A DNA stretch of 64,000 bases from Brachypodius melanocephalos (lineage: Eukaryota > Chordata > Aves > Passeriformes > Pycnonotidae). Location: the NCBI GenBank assembly GCA_013398615.1, contig VZSR01001755.1:1627180-1691179 (forward strand). The letters run 5' to 3'. The position numbers were made by a program, and so were the translations under genes. Positions 45,535 through 55,070 of this stretch are shown here, one piece after another (positions within the stretch are counted from its first letter, which is position 1; every line of letters begins with the position of its first letter). The notes beneath the pieces were generated by a model. The model saw only the letters and a list, made by a program, of their open reading frames with translations. It was not told the DNA's origin and did not search any database.

Positions 45535-45865
45535 AGAAGAATTTCATGGATCTGGGTTGAGAAGGGCCAGAAAGATCACCCAGTGCCACACCTGCCATGG
45601 ACAGAGACACCCTCCCACTGTCCCAGGGTGCTCCAAGCCTGGCCTTGGACACTTCCAGGGATCCACGGGCAGCCACAGCTTCTCTGGGAATTCCATCCCA
45701 GCCCCTCTCCACCCTTGCAGAGAAAAAATTTTCTCCAATATCCCATCTGTGCCTGTCCCCTGTTAGTGAGAAGCCATTCCTTGTGTTCCATCCCTCAGGG
45801 ACTTGTGCAAATCCTTCTCCAGCCTCCCTGCAATCCCACTTCAAGCCCCGAACACAGAGTTTGGG
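45535..45865 (-). mobile_element. CR1-type LINE fragment (longest in the window)
   Basis: Complement of CR1 sense strand. Recognisable stations in order: TGGATCTGGGTTGAGAAGGG, AAAGATCACCCAG, TGGCCTTGGACACTTCCAGG, GCCACAGCTTCTCTGGG, AGAAGCCATTCCTTGTGTTC and CTTCTCCAGCCTCCC. About 330 bp of the 3' part of CR1, diverged, no intact reading frame of the element. Confidence 0.9.
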
Positions 45866-46218
45866 AGGAAAAAACTTAAAAAACCCAACCCCAAAGTAAT
45901 TGCAACCAAAAGCAAGCCAAGGATGACGCTCTGTGCATGAGTGGCTCTGTTCAGGCTGGGGTTGGGGCTGGAGTGCTGAGAAGGGGCAGCTCCTGCCCGA
46001 ATCTCCTCCTCCAGCTCCATCTGAACCACATCATTCCCTCTCTCCTGCCTGGCTGGCATCAGGGAGTCCCTTTCAAGGCAAACATTGCCCTTCACTCACA
46101 GGTCTGGGTTGGGAAGCCAGCCCATTGCTCCATCTGAGGTAGGTGATACCCGTGTGTTTCCATAATCCCTGTCTGTAACACGCAGCAGGCCTCGCAGCAC
46201 GTTCCCCCCTCCCTTCCC
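45866..46218. other. Intergenic sequence
   Basis: Unassigned sequence between a CR1 fragment and the second LTR-like block. Confidence 0.4.
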
Positions 46219-46690
46219 TTGATGCCTCAGGATTTTAGCTCTTATATTTTCATCTCTTTGTAACCCTGCAGTTCTTTAGTGTATCACTCTAAACTCCACA
46301 CACAGTGGGAGCTGCTGCTGCCCCATTTTGGGCAGACACAACAATTCCTCTCCAAGCCTGGGGATCAAGGACCCCTCACTGCCCCAGGCCCCCAGAGATG
46401 GAAACAAAAGTGAGTTGGGGGGAGAAAACTGGGGGTGAATCACTTCATTAGCTGAAGCTGTAATTGCAAGATTAACCCCCAATCTGCAAATGGACCAAAC
46501 TTACAAAGTGTGAAATCCATGACCCATTGTCCATTTTGGGTGGGCTTCATCTGTCCTAAATGTACCTGAGGGCCCTTCATTAAATAGAAATAGAAATAGA
46601 AATAGAAATAGAAATAGAAATAGAAATAGAAATACTTTTTATTCCCTTAATTTTGTATGGCCTCTGTTTTCAGGCAGCCCTGCTCACTCC
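46219..46690 (+). mobile_element. Second solitary LTR-like block of the same retroviral family
   Basis: Shares GCAAATGGACCA, TTGTCCATTTTGGGTG and a following polyadenylation-like region with 19745-20182. Upstream phrases TTTTAGCTCTTATATTTTC and GTGTATCACTCTAAACTCC match my memory of a passerine LTR. A GAAATA microsatellite (46582-46634) has expanded where the AATAAA region would be. No internal retroviral genes adjoin. Boundaries approximate. Confidence 0.6.
46582..46634 (+). repeat. (GAAATA)n hexamer microsatellite
   Basis: About eight near-perfect units inside the LTR-like block. Confidence 0.97.
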
Positions 46691-47137
46691 AATGCCTCTA
46701 ATCCTGTTTGACACTCAGAGAGGAATAAAAGTCCCAGCATTCCTAAATACGATGCTCCCAACATATTCCAGACCCTCATTGTGAGGGCTGCCCTGCTCAT
46801 ATCAGCCCTGGGCATCGGTATGAGCTCATCAGGTGGGGATTTAAATCGTCCAAACATCCCCACCTTCCCAACCAAAGATGGAAATGAGGGATTTCTCCCG
46901 TCCCAAAATGATGGGAGGAATAAATGGGGTTTCGGATTGGACCTACCTGAGATGGAGAACAGGCTCAAAAGTGAGCTTTAGTTTGGAATTACAATAAATG
47001 GATGTTTCTGGAAGAAAAGGGAAATATCGTGGCTTTGAGATAATAAAGATTTTGACTGATACCACTTTGGAAAGGACTCATACTTTAATAGCACAGGTAA
47101 GTTTCAGAGGTGACATTTTCTTGTTGGGATCCCTAAA
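46691..47137. other. Intergenic sequence
   Basis: Unassigned; may include sequence belonging to the retroviral insertion (46690-46760). Confidence 0.4.
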
Positions 47138-47195
47138 AATGGGCAGCCTGGGTCAGAGCCTCACCACCCTCACAGGAAAAAAACAGAAAAAGTTT
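47138..47195 (-). mobile_element. Small CR1-type fragment
   Basis: GGGCAGCCTGGGTCAGAGCC directly followed by TCACCACCCTCACAGGAAAA corresponds to the complement of a well-known CR1 3' segment. Confidence 0.65.
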
Positions 47196-47418
47196 TTAAT
47201 ATGTGATAGAATAAAAAATAATTCTTTTCAGTGCAATTTTTTAAAAAAATTCAAGTTCTTTCTTTTTTTATTCCTTCATTGCTCCAGCCTTTGCAGGGAG
47301 ACCCTCAAATTTACCAGAATTCCTAAGTGTTTGAAATGCGCTTCCAAAAGCAAGGATTTCACGTGGAAAAGGGCATTCTGGCGATGTTCCTCTTGAGCCT
47401 GGTTTACAAACATTCCCT
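47196..47418. other. Intergenic sequence
   Basis: Unassigned. Confidence 0.4.
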
Positions 47419-47518
47419 CTGTGCAGCACAGGGCACCTCGAAAAACGGGAAGAGAAGGAAGACAACGCATGCTTGGAGCGATCCGTGCAAATCCCCGCGG
47501 AGATCTTGGAAACGCAAA

Positions 47519-47614
47519 CCTGGCTGAGCTATGGGCCTCAGAGCAGGGTGGAAGAAGAAACCCAAACCTGGCTGAGCTATCGGCCTCAGAACAGGGTGGA
47601 AGAAGATGTCAGGC
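47519..47614 (+). repeat. 48-bp tandem duplication
   Basis: CCTGGCTGAGCTATGGGCCT at 47519 recurs at 47567 with one change, and the copies continue alike through CAGGGTGGAAGAAGA. The period is exactly 48 bp, so every reading frame is preserved across it. Confidence 0.93.
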
Positions 47615-47679
47615 CAATCTCAGCTCTATCAGAGGGGAGGGAGCCACAAGGTTTCTCCACGCTCTGGGAAAGGCTCCAG

Positions 47680-48190
47680 ATATCCGTGCCCCCTTCCCTC
47701 TCTCCTCGAGCAGGCCCAGCTTTATCGCTGCCAGTGTCTCTCTCTCGATGCCCACACACTCTCCCCGCGGGGGCAGGCAGAGGGGGGCACGGCCCGTTTT
47801 TGTCTGGGCAGGTATCAGCTCGGGGCTTGTCTTATCTGCCACCCGCGCCAGGTCCCCGCGAGGGCTCTCCCGGCGGGGCACTGATAACGGGAGTCATGAA
47901 TCGCCCTTTTCAGCCCCGCGCACCGTGGGCAGCCAAGCTTTATCTGCGGCCTCAAGGAAGGAAAAGCAGAAACCAGCTAAAAGCCTTTCTTTTTCTCCCC
48001 CCTCCCCACTCCGTTCTCTGATGTTCTGGAAGGCACTTTGGGAGATTAATATTGCGGCGGGGCCCTCCTCCTCCTTCCCCTATCCCCCCAAAATCCCCGT
48101 TGCGACCGAGCGCGCTGATAAACTTCAAAATAAAAACAGATGTGGCAGGAAGAATGATTTATGGACTCCCCACCACGTGCTCCTGTTTCT
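47680..48190. promoter_or_regulatory. GC-rich, CpG-dense block with clustered GATA sites
   Basis: GC- and CpG-rich compared with the flanks (especially 47750-47930 and 48040-48120). GATA-type sites: CGATAAA complement at 47721-47727, CTTATCTG at 47831-47838, TGATAA at 47882-47887, TTTATCTG at 47939-47946 and TGATAA at 48116-48121. ATGATTTATGG at 48154-48164 fits a PBX-HOX site. It could be an orphan CpG island or a GATA-dependent enhancer. A 288-codon plus-strand frame spans it but has no domain. Confidence 0.45.
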
Positions 48191-48207
48191 ACGTAATGCC
48201 AGGGTTT

Positions 48208-48242
48208 GGGTTTTTTTTGGTTTTTTTTGTTTTTTTTTTTTG
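48208..48242 (+). repeat. T-rich tract with GG breaks
   Basis: T8, T8 and T12 runs separated by GG or G. Confidence 0.9.
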
Positions 48243-48734
48243 GTTTGTTGTCCACGTAGAATTATTCCAACCTATTCCTGCTTCTGAATGTGAACAGGAA
48301 GAGAGGTGGGAACGGCACCCAGAGCTAAAATCATGAGTATGAGGGGAGTGGAGCACTGCAGAAATGGGGTGGGAAGTGCCAGCAATCCAAAGTGGTGGCT
48401 GCACATCACAGGCATTTGAAAAGAGGAAAAGGAAGGAAGAGAAAGGGGAAAAAATCAGAAGTTGTTGGAAAATCAATTGAATTAAAAAACTGCAAAAAAT
48501 CAGCTCTGTATTAGTCAATGAACAGCAAGTGAGTGGGACTGGGAGAAGTCCCAGTGAAAAAAAAAATAAATTGGAGATGTGAAGATAAGAAATGAGATCC
48601 ATAAGATCCAGGATCTTCCAGCTCTTCCCAGCCACAGGTTAAGACACATAAAAAGCATGTTTGGAGAAGCTTGGAGCTCAAACTAAGCAGGGAAATGTGG
48701 TTTGGGGGCATAAATTCATCTTTATGTACAACCT
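48243..48734. other. Intergenic sequence
   Basis: Purine-rich 48415-48460. Unassigned. Confidence 0.4.
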
Positions 48735-49190
48735 TGGCATAGTTGTAATCTGGAAAATTTCAGATGCCTTAAATGGGAGCTGATAAGACTAATTACGATA
48801 TCTAATCATTAAAATGTGCGTTGAGTAATCAGGTCTGCAAAGAGGACATGGGAATTGTCTCGTTGTTGCGTTGGATTGTGCAAGGCCTTGAGGTAACAGA
48901 GAAAAATTAGCTGAAATAATTAAAAAAAAAGATTTAAGCATCCCCAAAGACACACACAGGTCTCTCTATCAGTGCCCAGGTAAATCATTAATAAATTAAT
49001 TGTATGAAAAGAGATTTTGGTGGAGAAGAGGGGTTTGAACTTGGGGCAGTGCTTGTCCCGAGCTGTGCTTGCGGTGCTGCAGCGGCCCCGGTGCATTTCT
49101 GCCTTTCTAGCATTTCATGCCTGTTTTCACTCAAGTGTTTATTTCTATAAACAGACCTAACCTTAGAAAACAATATAATGACATCCTTCC
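48735..49190. promoter_or_regulatory. Candidate conserved regulatory block
   Basis: 48735-48920 is unique with GCTGATAAGACTAATTACG and TCTAATCATTAAAATG. GTAAATCAT (complement of PBX-HOX ATGATTTAC) lies at 48980-48988. An inverted FOX-type pair TGTTTAT/ATAAACA sits at 49136-49153. Inferred. Confidence 0.42.
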
Positions 49191-49770
49191 TGGGGGAGCA
49201 GGGGGGGCAGGAGTTTCCCCCAATTCCTCCCGAGCGTTTCCGCTGGGTTTTGGTTTTCAATAATCCGAGGGGGGTAAACGGCCGCTTTTGAACCCTGCCC
49301 TCTGCCCTTTTTATTTGGCAACCTGGGCAAAGATCAAGCCCAGAGTCAAAAGTGTCAGCAAAAATGGCTGGGATTTGGGAGTGCTTCCCTTTAGGAAAGG
49401 CCTCGTGATTATGTTTACAGAATCCATTACAAACTCGGGGCCCAGATTAAAAGCAAATGTCTAAGTGTCCTGTGGGGAATTGCAGGCTTGGGGATGCAGC
49501 TTCCGAGAGATTTGTGGGATCTGCAGGAGTTTGGGAGCACCCCCAGGAGAAAAAAAGGGGTGCTGAAGGTGAGGTGTGGATGTGGGGTGAGTGAATGCAC
49601 TGGATGAGGTAAAAGTGAGGAAAAAAGAGACAAAAAAATAGAGTTTCACCAGTTTAAAACCAAGACTGAGAGTGCAGGATGGAGCAGCTCAAAGTGGAGA
49701 CACAGTTCTGGAAATATCTGACCATGGAGGAATCCCTGGTGAAGGGAAACCAATCCTGGCATGAAAGTGG
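49191..49770. other. Intergenic sequence
   Basis: G-rich 49195-49225 and 49268-49278. Unassigned. Confidence 0.4.
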
Positions 49771-50125
49771 GACAGTCCAAGGCGGAGAGATTTCACCAGA
49801 AAATGTTGAAAACACCACTCTGTCAAAATCTGTACAGCTAAAGACGGAGGAATTTCACCAGGAAATGTTGAAAACAGCATTCTATCAAAATCTGCACTTC
49901 TGAAACAGGGATTTCACCAGAAAATATTGAAAACAGCATTTTATCAAAATCTTTACAGCTAAAGACAGAGGAATTTCACCAGAGCAGGCTGAAAACAGCA
50001 TTCTATCAAAATCTACACTTCTGAAACAGGGATTTCACTAGAAAATGTTGAAAACAGCATTCTATCAAAATCTGTACATCAGAACCTGCTGAAAACAGCA
50101 TTTTACCAAAATCTGCCCTTTTAGT
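49771..50125 (+). repeat. Dimeric tandem repeat (121-bp unit, three copies)
   Basis: TTTCACYA starts at 49791, 49853, 49912, 49974 and 50033, giving spacings of 62, 59, 62 and 59. The 62-bp monomers end in CAGCTAAAGACRGAGGAA and the 59-bp ones in CTTCTGAAACAGGGA. All share TTGAAAACAGCATTCTATCA-type centres. The third dimer is shortened at 50079-50125. A partial tail of another long monomer precedes at 49771-49790. Confidence 0.95.
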
Positions 50126-50911
50126 CTCATTCTAAGAGCCGTTTAACGGCACGATCTGCACGAAAGGCAGCGCACACGAGGGCGAAGCAGCTCCAGAGTT
50201 TTTCATTCCCTATCCCTGCTGCTCCATCCCAACCCAACAGATGAATTTTGCCCTCCCACCTCCTGCTCCTGCAGCACCGAGGCCTCTGTGCCACAGAGCC
50301 GAGGATGCTCCAGGAGTGCCACGTCCCTGTGGGTCACAGAATGGCATTTTTCGTTGGGAAGGAGGATCTGGGAAGACCTGAGAGGCAAATAATTGAACCA
50401 GGTCCCTTTTCTTCTGCAAGGACCCGGTGGTAATTGCTGCTGACAGGGCTCCTCTGCAGCAGTGGGGGCTCAGGAAGAGCTGGAAACCGTCTCAGAGCTG
50501 ATTAACACGAGGTGTTATCACGGGGAGCCCCTCTCCTCATCCAGAGGCGGCCACAGGGAGCTCGTGGATGCTCTGATTTGGGATGGGGTGAGGAGGAAGT
50601 GGGTGAAAAGCAAATTGTTTGAGGCTGGTTCCTGAAATGGCTGGAGATAACTTGGAGGAGTTGTTTTCTTTTTTTTTTTTTTTTGGTTGTAGCTATTTTG
50701 GGGCTGTCAGTGCAGAGTTGTTCGTGACAGGACTTGGGGAATCAGAGGTTTTTTTGTATTTTTTTTACTGAGGTTTCCAGGATGTCAGTGCTGAAGGCAG
50801 ATTTATTCCCAGTGCTTGGAACCCTTTGGAACAAAAGTGCTTTGGATGTCCCTGACAAGCCTGACACAGGGAACGCCCTGAAAAACCTGGAATTTCCTGA
50901 ATTATTGATAC
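50126..50911. other. Intergenic sequence
   Basis: T run at 50668-50684. Unassigned. Confidence 0.45.
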
Positions 50912-51052
50912 CAGAGAACCCCAGGTGTGGGTTGGAAGGGACCTTAAAACTCATCTCACCTCCTGCCATTGCCAGGGACACTTTCCACTATCCCAGGTAA
51001 CTCCAAACCCATCCAGCCCGGCCTGAGACGCCTCCAGGGATGGGACCACCAC
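50912..51052 (-). mobile_element. CR1-type LINE fragment
   Basis: Complement of a CR1 3' end: GTGGGTTGGAAGGGACCTTA, ATTGCCAGGGACACTTTCC, ACTCCAAACCCATCCAGCC and CCTCCAGGGATGGGACCACC in the expected order. An A14 run follows at 51061-51074. Confidence 0.9.
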
Positions 51053-51799
51053 AATGTCTAAAAAAAAAAAAAAAGCATCTGAATTTTAAAAAATGCCACT
51101 TTCCATGTTTAAATTCTTCTGAACAGCCCCTGAGCACCACTGTGGAACTCAAGCATCGCCTCCGTTAGGATTTTTCTCCAACTTGTGCTAAAAAATCTCT
51201 CCCCACTTCACCCAACTTGGCAACTTCAGCGTTGCCTTGAATATTTTGGGTTTCATTTGAGCAAAATGGGCAACGGTGGAGCTCTGTGGGGCTCATTAAT
51301 GGGTCACTCATCCCTCCGGTTCCTGGGCCAGGGGCTGCCTGCTCTTTGTGGGTTGTTTGTGCTCACACGACGTCCCTGCAGCTCCCCCTGGAGCTGCTGG
51401 GAAACGGCCGAAGATTTCCAAGGATATCTTGGAATATTTGGGTTTCCCTTCAGCCTGGCTGTCAAACTCTGTGTATTTTTCCAACGTCAAGCAGGTTTTA
51501 AGATGGAGGAAGGAGATAATGTGATGATAAAAAGGCTCGAGCAATTTCAAGGTAGCTTTTAAAACATTCTACACAGCACAGGAGAATTGACTTTTCCCCC
51601 CGAATTTTCAGCGTGTTCAGAGTGGGCCAGGAGCAGATTTTCATAAAGAAAATAAACGTGAGCGTGTCCCCACTGCACATGAACAACACCCACCCCACCA
51701 TGTGCTGCCGCATTTTTCTTGGCTTTATTTTTTTTTTCCCCCTTCTCCAAGGCGTATTTTTCAACTTTCTTTTCTATCAGCTTGTAAAACATGATTTTT
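51053..51799. other. Intergenic sequence
   Basis: Unassigned; frames to 125 codons without domain. Confidence 0.45.
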
Positions 51800-51905
51800 A
51801 TTCTTCCTTTAATGGCCTGGGCTAATTACTCCCAGTGACCTTTGACCTTCAAGTGCCTTCATTTATGGTAGCACATTCCTTTCAACAGAAACATATTGGG
51901 GTTTT
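51800..51905 (-). promoter_or_regulatory. Candidate regulatory block with a perfect DR1 element
   Basis: TGACCT T TGACCT at 51836-51848 is, on the minus strand, two AGGTCA half-sites spaced by one base: the DR1 element bound by RXR heterodimers, HNF4 and COUP-TF. TCAAGTG at 51850-51856 fits an NKX2-type site, and GCTAATTAC at 51821-51829 is a homeodomain core. Regulatory role is inferred. Confidence 0.5.
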
Positions 51906-52201
51906 TTTTACAGGGTGCTGATGCCTGGCCTGGCAGCCCAAAGCTCCAAACCCAACAGCATCCATGGAGCAGCTCTGGGAGCCAAAAGCATCCTCCAGCT
52001 CTCTCCTAAATGTTGTGAAAGTTTCACCTGGCTGGAAATACCCAGATTTCTTTCCGTATTAAGGTTCTGTCACTAATTTGTGTGTCAGAACACACAAAAT
52101 AGGGGAAAAGGGAAAAAAAAAGGGGGAAAACTGCTAAATTGGGGAAATTGGGAAGGCATGACAACAGAGAAAAGATTAACTGTGCTGGTACAAAAATCCC
52201 C
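51906..52201. other. Intergenic sequence
   Basis: Unassigned; A/G-rich at 52097-52145. Confidence 0.4.
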
Positions 52202-52318
52202 GAAAGTCCAAGGCCAGCTTGGAGCAACCTGGAATAGTGGAAAGTTTCCCTGCCCATGGCAGAGGGTGGAAAAAAATGAGTTTTAAGGTCCTTTCCAGCC
52301 CAAATCATTCTATGGTTC
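52202..52318 (+). mobile_element. CR1-type LINE, 3' end
   Basis: CR1 sense: TCCAAGGCCAGCTTGGAGCA, CCTGGAATAGTGGAAAG, CCCTGCCCATGGCAGAGGG, TTTTAAGGTCCTTTCCAGCC and tail ATTCTATGGTTCCC. Confidence 0.92.
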
Positions 52319-52538
52319 CCTTGGTTTAATGCAGCAATTTTCTGAGGAGGGCTGGCTCTGTTGGTTCAGTGACACGACACATTATAATCTCGTTTAGTGA
52401 GGTGTCCCTGCATTATTTCCACTCCTTATTGCACTGCAGGGAAGATTTTTAGTGCTCATCCCTTTCCCCAAACAGAATTCTGCTCCTGAGGATTTGAAAT
52501 CTAGGCAGCAAAAAAACCCCTAAACACCCAAAAAACCA
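52319..52538. other. Intergenic sequence
   Basis: Unassigned, ending in an A/C-rich stretch (52508-52538) that runs into the gap. Confidence 0.4.
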
Positions 52539-52638
52539 NNNNNNNNNNNNNNNNNNNNNNNNNNNNNNNNNNNNNNNNNNNNNNNNNNNNNNNNNNNNNN
52601 NNNNNNNNNNNNNNNNNNNNNNNNNNNNNNNNNNNNNN
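52539..52638. other. Assembly gap (100 N)
   Basis: Exactly 100 N after an AC-rich stretch similar in composition to 21.3-21.5 kb. Confidence 0.99.
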
Positions 52639-53439
52639 CTGGAAACATCATGAAGGGGTTCAACCAAATACATGGAAATAAAAAAAATAAATGCAGGATC
52701 CTGAAGGATTGTGTACAAACAAGGAATTAGGGGTGGCCTCATGGCTGGGGAAATTGGGTGGGTTGAAAGTTTTTCTTTCTGTCTTAACCTCTCTCTGATC
52801 TTGGACAAATTGCTCAGAATTTGCAAGTGGAAATTGCTGAACCTTCTGACCTAGCTCAGAAAATCACAGACGCCCTGTATTATGAACATGAAATAAAATA
52901 AATAAAATGAAATTAAATAAAATTAAATAAATAAAATAAACGTCTGTTCAGAAAGACATTTATGCACATGTCAGAACTCTCCAGGAGAGAGGAAGAGCTG
53001 AATTGAGGTTCCTATCCCAGATTTTTTTATGTCAAAACCTCGTGTGAGGAGGAGCAGGAATATCAAATCCATGAAAGCTTCTCAAATGCTGCTGCAACCA
53101 CAGGAAAATCCAGCCAGGCAGTTTCTAAGAGGACACGACACAGTGCAAAAAAAAAAAAAAAAAGAGAGAATTATTCTTTGTCAATCACGATTTACCCTAA
53201 AACAGCAAAACAAACCCCAAAAATGTGGGGTTTTAATGTTGGTTTTTTTTTTTTGGTTTTTTTTTTTGGAGATGCCCTCAATTGATCACCGGGGAAAGAA
53301 GAGGAAGAATCCCCCAGAAAATGAATGCACCCATCGGCGTTTTGCAGTAGTTACATCGTTTTCCTGATAAGCCTTTAAGCTTTTGGGTTATTTTTCTTGG
53401 GTCTTTTTTGGGTTTTTTTTCCCCCTCCCTCCCTCAGCC
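52639..53439. other. Intergenic sequence with low-complexity tracts
   Basis: AAATAAAAT array at 52890-52939, A17 at 53146-53162, T-rich with GG break at 53240-53268. Otherwise unassigned. Confidence 0.5.
52890..52939 (+). repeat. (AAATAAAAT/AAATTAAATA) repeat
   Basis: About ten imperfect AAATA or AAATTA words in a row. Confidence 0.92.
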
Positions 53440-53660
53440 TCCTCTGCACCAGTAGAGCCTCTCAGAGCGGACCCATTTACTCGCTCCGTTGTCAACGCAT
53501 CTGGACATCTTGTCAAAACAATATAATTTTACTTTGTAACTTTCTGACACGGGTATTTATTGCACCTGTCTCTGCCCATGATTTATGACTTGTCTGGTGA
53601 GTATTACTCCACAGCCCCGAGTTTACAATACCAGATAAGTGAAGCATTTGAAGTCCCGAA
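53440..53660. promoter_or_regulatory. Candidate conserved block with a PBX-HOX9/10-like site
   Basis: ATGATTTATGAC at 53578-53589 is a near-exact match to the known PBX with posterior HOX (paralogues 9-10) pattern ATGATTTAYGAC. The surrounding 220 bp is unique, with AACAATATAATTTTAC, GGTATTTATTGCAC and CCAGATAAG (GATA). Inferred enhancer-like. Confidence 0.45.
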
Positions 53661-54079
53661 TGGGCTGCAGATTTCGAGATGGAGATTTGTCTCCCCTCCT
53701 CCTCCTCTGACAAAAAAAAAAAAGGGAAATTAAGATGAGCGTTTTCGCCCATTTTTCTGGGTGGTAGTAATCAGGAGCGTCAAAAGTTCTTTGAAGAGGG
53801 GAAGGGGAAAAAAAAGAGAATAATGGTGCTGTGCCTGTTAGGAGTGAAATGATCTCTGTTTTGCGGAGAAGGGGGTTGTTTTAATTAATCAATATCTGAT
53901 TATCTGGGCAGTGTTTTAACACCCAGGACTGTGTCGGTGCTGAGAACATCAGAATCATGGAAAAGCATTCAGGAGTAACCATCAGCCTGATATTCTGATT
54001 TATTATTTGTAACACACTTTTTGGGATGAATTTCACTCCTACTTAACACTGAAACACTGGGGCCCAATATATAAAAATG
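53661..54079. other. Intergenic sequence
   Basis: 53875-53910 contains TTTTAATTAATCAATATCTG, a homeodomain-like cluster. Unassigned. Confidence 0.4.
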
Positions 54080-54158
54080 AAACTTCAAATGCATAAAATC
54101 TAAACTTCAATTATGTAAAATCTAAACTTCAAATACATAAAATCTAAGCTTCTAAACC
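54080..54158 (+). repeat. 22-bp tandem repeat, about 3.5 copies
   Basis: AAACTTCAAWTRYRTAAAAT units start at 54080, 54102 and 54124, with a partial AAGCTTCTAAACC copy at 54146. Confidence 0.93.
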
Positions 54159-54698
54159 TGAGCAACCCCACTGAACAAACTGGGTTTATTCACTCACAGG
54201 TGAGTGAAGGAGAAGCTGTTGTAGATGTGAGTTTAAATATTTGATAAAACTCACAATTTTTCCTTGTGAACAACCCCATTTTGTTCTTCTCCTTTCCTTT
54301 TAGAAAACCTAAATTTGGGCCCTAAATAACTTGCCAATATCCCTAAAATATATGGCATTTTTTGCAAGGAATTTATTATTTTATTGCCGTTAAAGCAGAG
54401 CATTTGCCAGATTTTAAAACAAATCTGGGCCTCCTCAATAGTCCAGGTCCTTTTCCAATCTGGTTCCATTGCAGAAGGAACACAAAAGCTTTGGCACACT
54501 TTGGTTGTTTCCATGGAAATCATGGAAAACCCAATTCCATCAAACCCTTCCCGTTAATCTCATCCAAGCCAAAGCAACCTGTAAGACTGGGAATGGCAGG
54601 GAAAATTGTTCTGTAAACCTTTTCACTTGTCAAAATGTCCTTGGATTCAAAAGGTGCTGGACATGGTTTGTTATTCCAAAGCCCTCGGAAGTCTGTAT
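54159..54698. other. Intergenic sequence
   Basis: Unassigned. Confidence 0.4.
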
Positions 54699-54945
54699 CA
54701 GTGAGATTCCCTTTGATAGGAATTGGGTGGAAATCAGAAACTTTAAACTCTGGAGGGAAAACTCTTTGGGATTTCTCTCAGTGGGATTCCCTGTGGAGAT
54801 CCTTTGATGGGAGTTGAGTGGAAATCTGGGAGTGTGAGCTCTGGAGGGAAAACTCCTTGGGATTTCTCTCAGTGGGATTCCCTGCATTGATGCTCTGATA
54901 GGAATTGGGTAATCAGGAACTTTAAACTCTGGGCAGCTCCAGAAG
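54699..54945 (+). repeat. About 91-bp tandem repeat, three copies
   Basis: CAGTGRGATTCCCT starts at 54699, 54779 and 54870. The first copy is 80 bp (11-bp deletion), the second 91 bp, the third partial, ending near AACTTTAAACTCTGGG. Copies 1 and 3 share GATAGGAATTGGGT. Confidence 0.93.
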
Positions 54946-55016
54946 CAAAACCCAGAATTTCTTTTTTCCCAAAGCATTTTTCATTGTTCAAGCGAAAAAT
55001 GAAACAGAAAATCCAT

Positions 55017-55070
55017 CTTTTTTTTTTTTCTTTTTTTTTTTTTTCTTTTTTTTTCTTTTTCATTTTGCAG
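55017..55070 (+). repeat. Pyrimidine tract ending in a splice-acceptor-like CAG
   Basis: About 45 T with single C breaks, then CATTTTGCAG at 55061-55070. A frame stays open for 91 codons after it (55071-55343) but matches no protein I know. Confidence 0.85.

Noticed and set aside
47421..48287. 288-codon frame as a protein-coding gene
   Set aside because: GC-rich sequence lowers stop density; the peptide has no domain, ends in a poly-Phe stretch from a T-rich tract, and overlaps other open frames.
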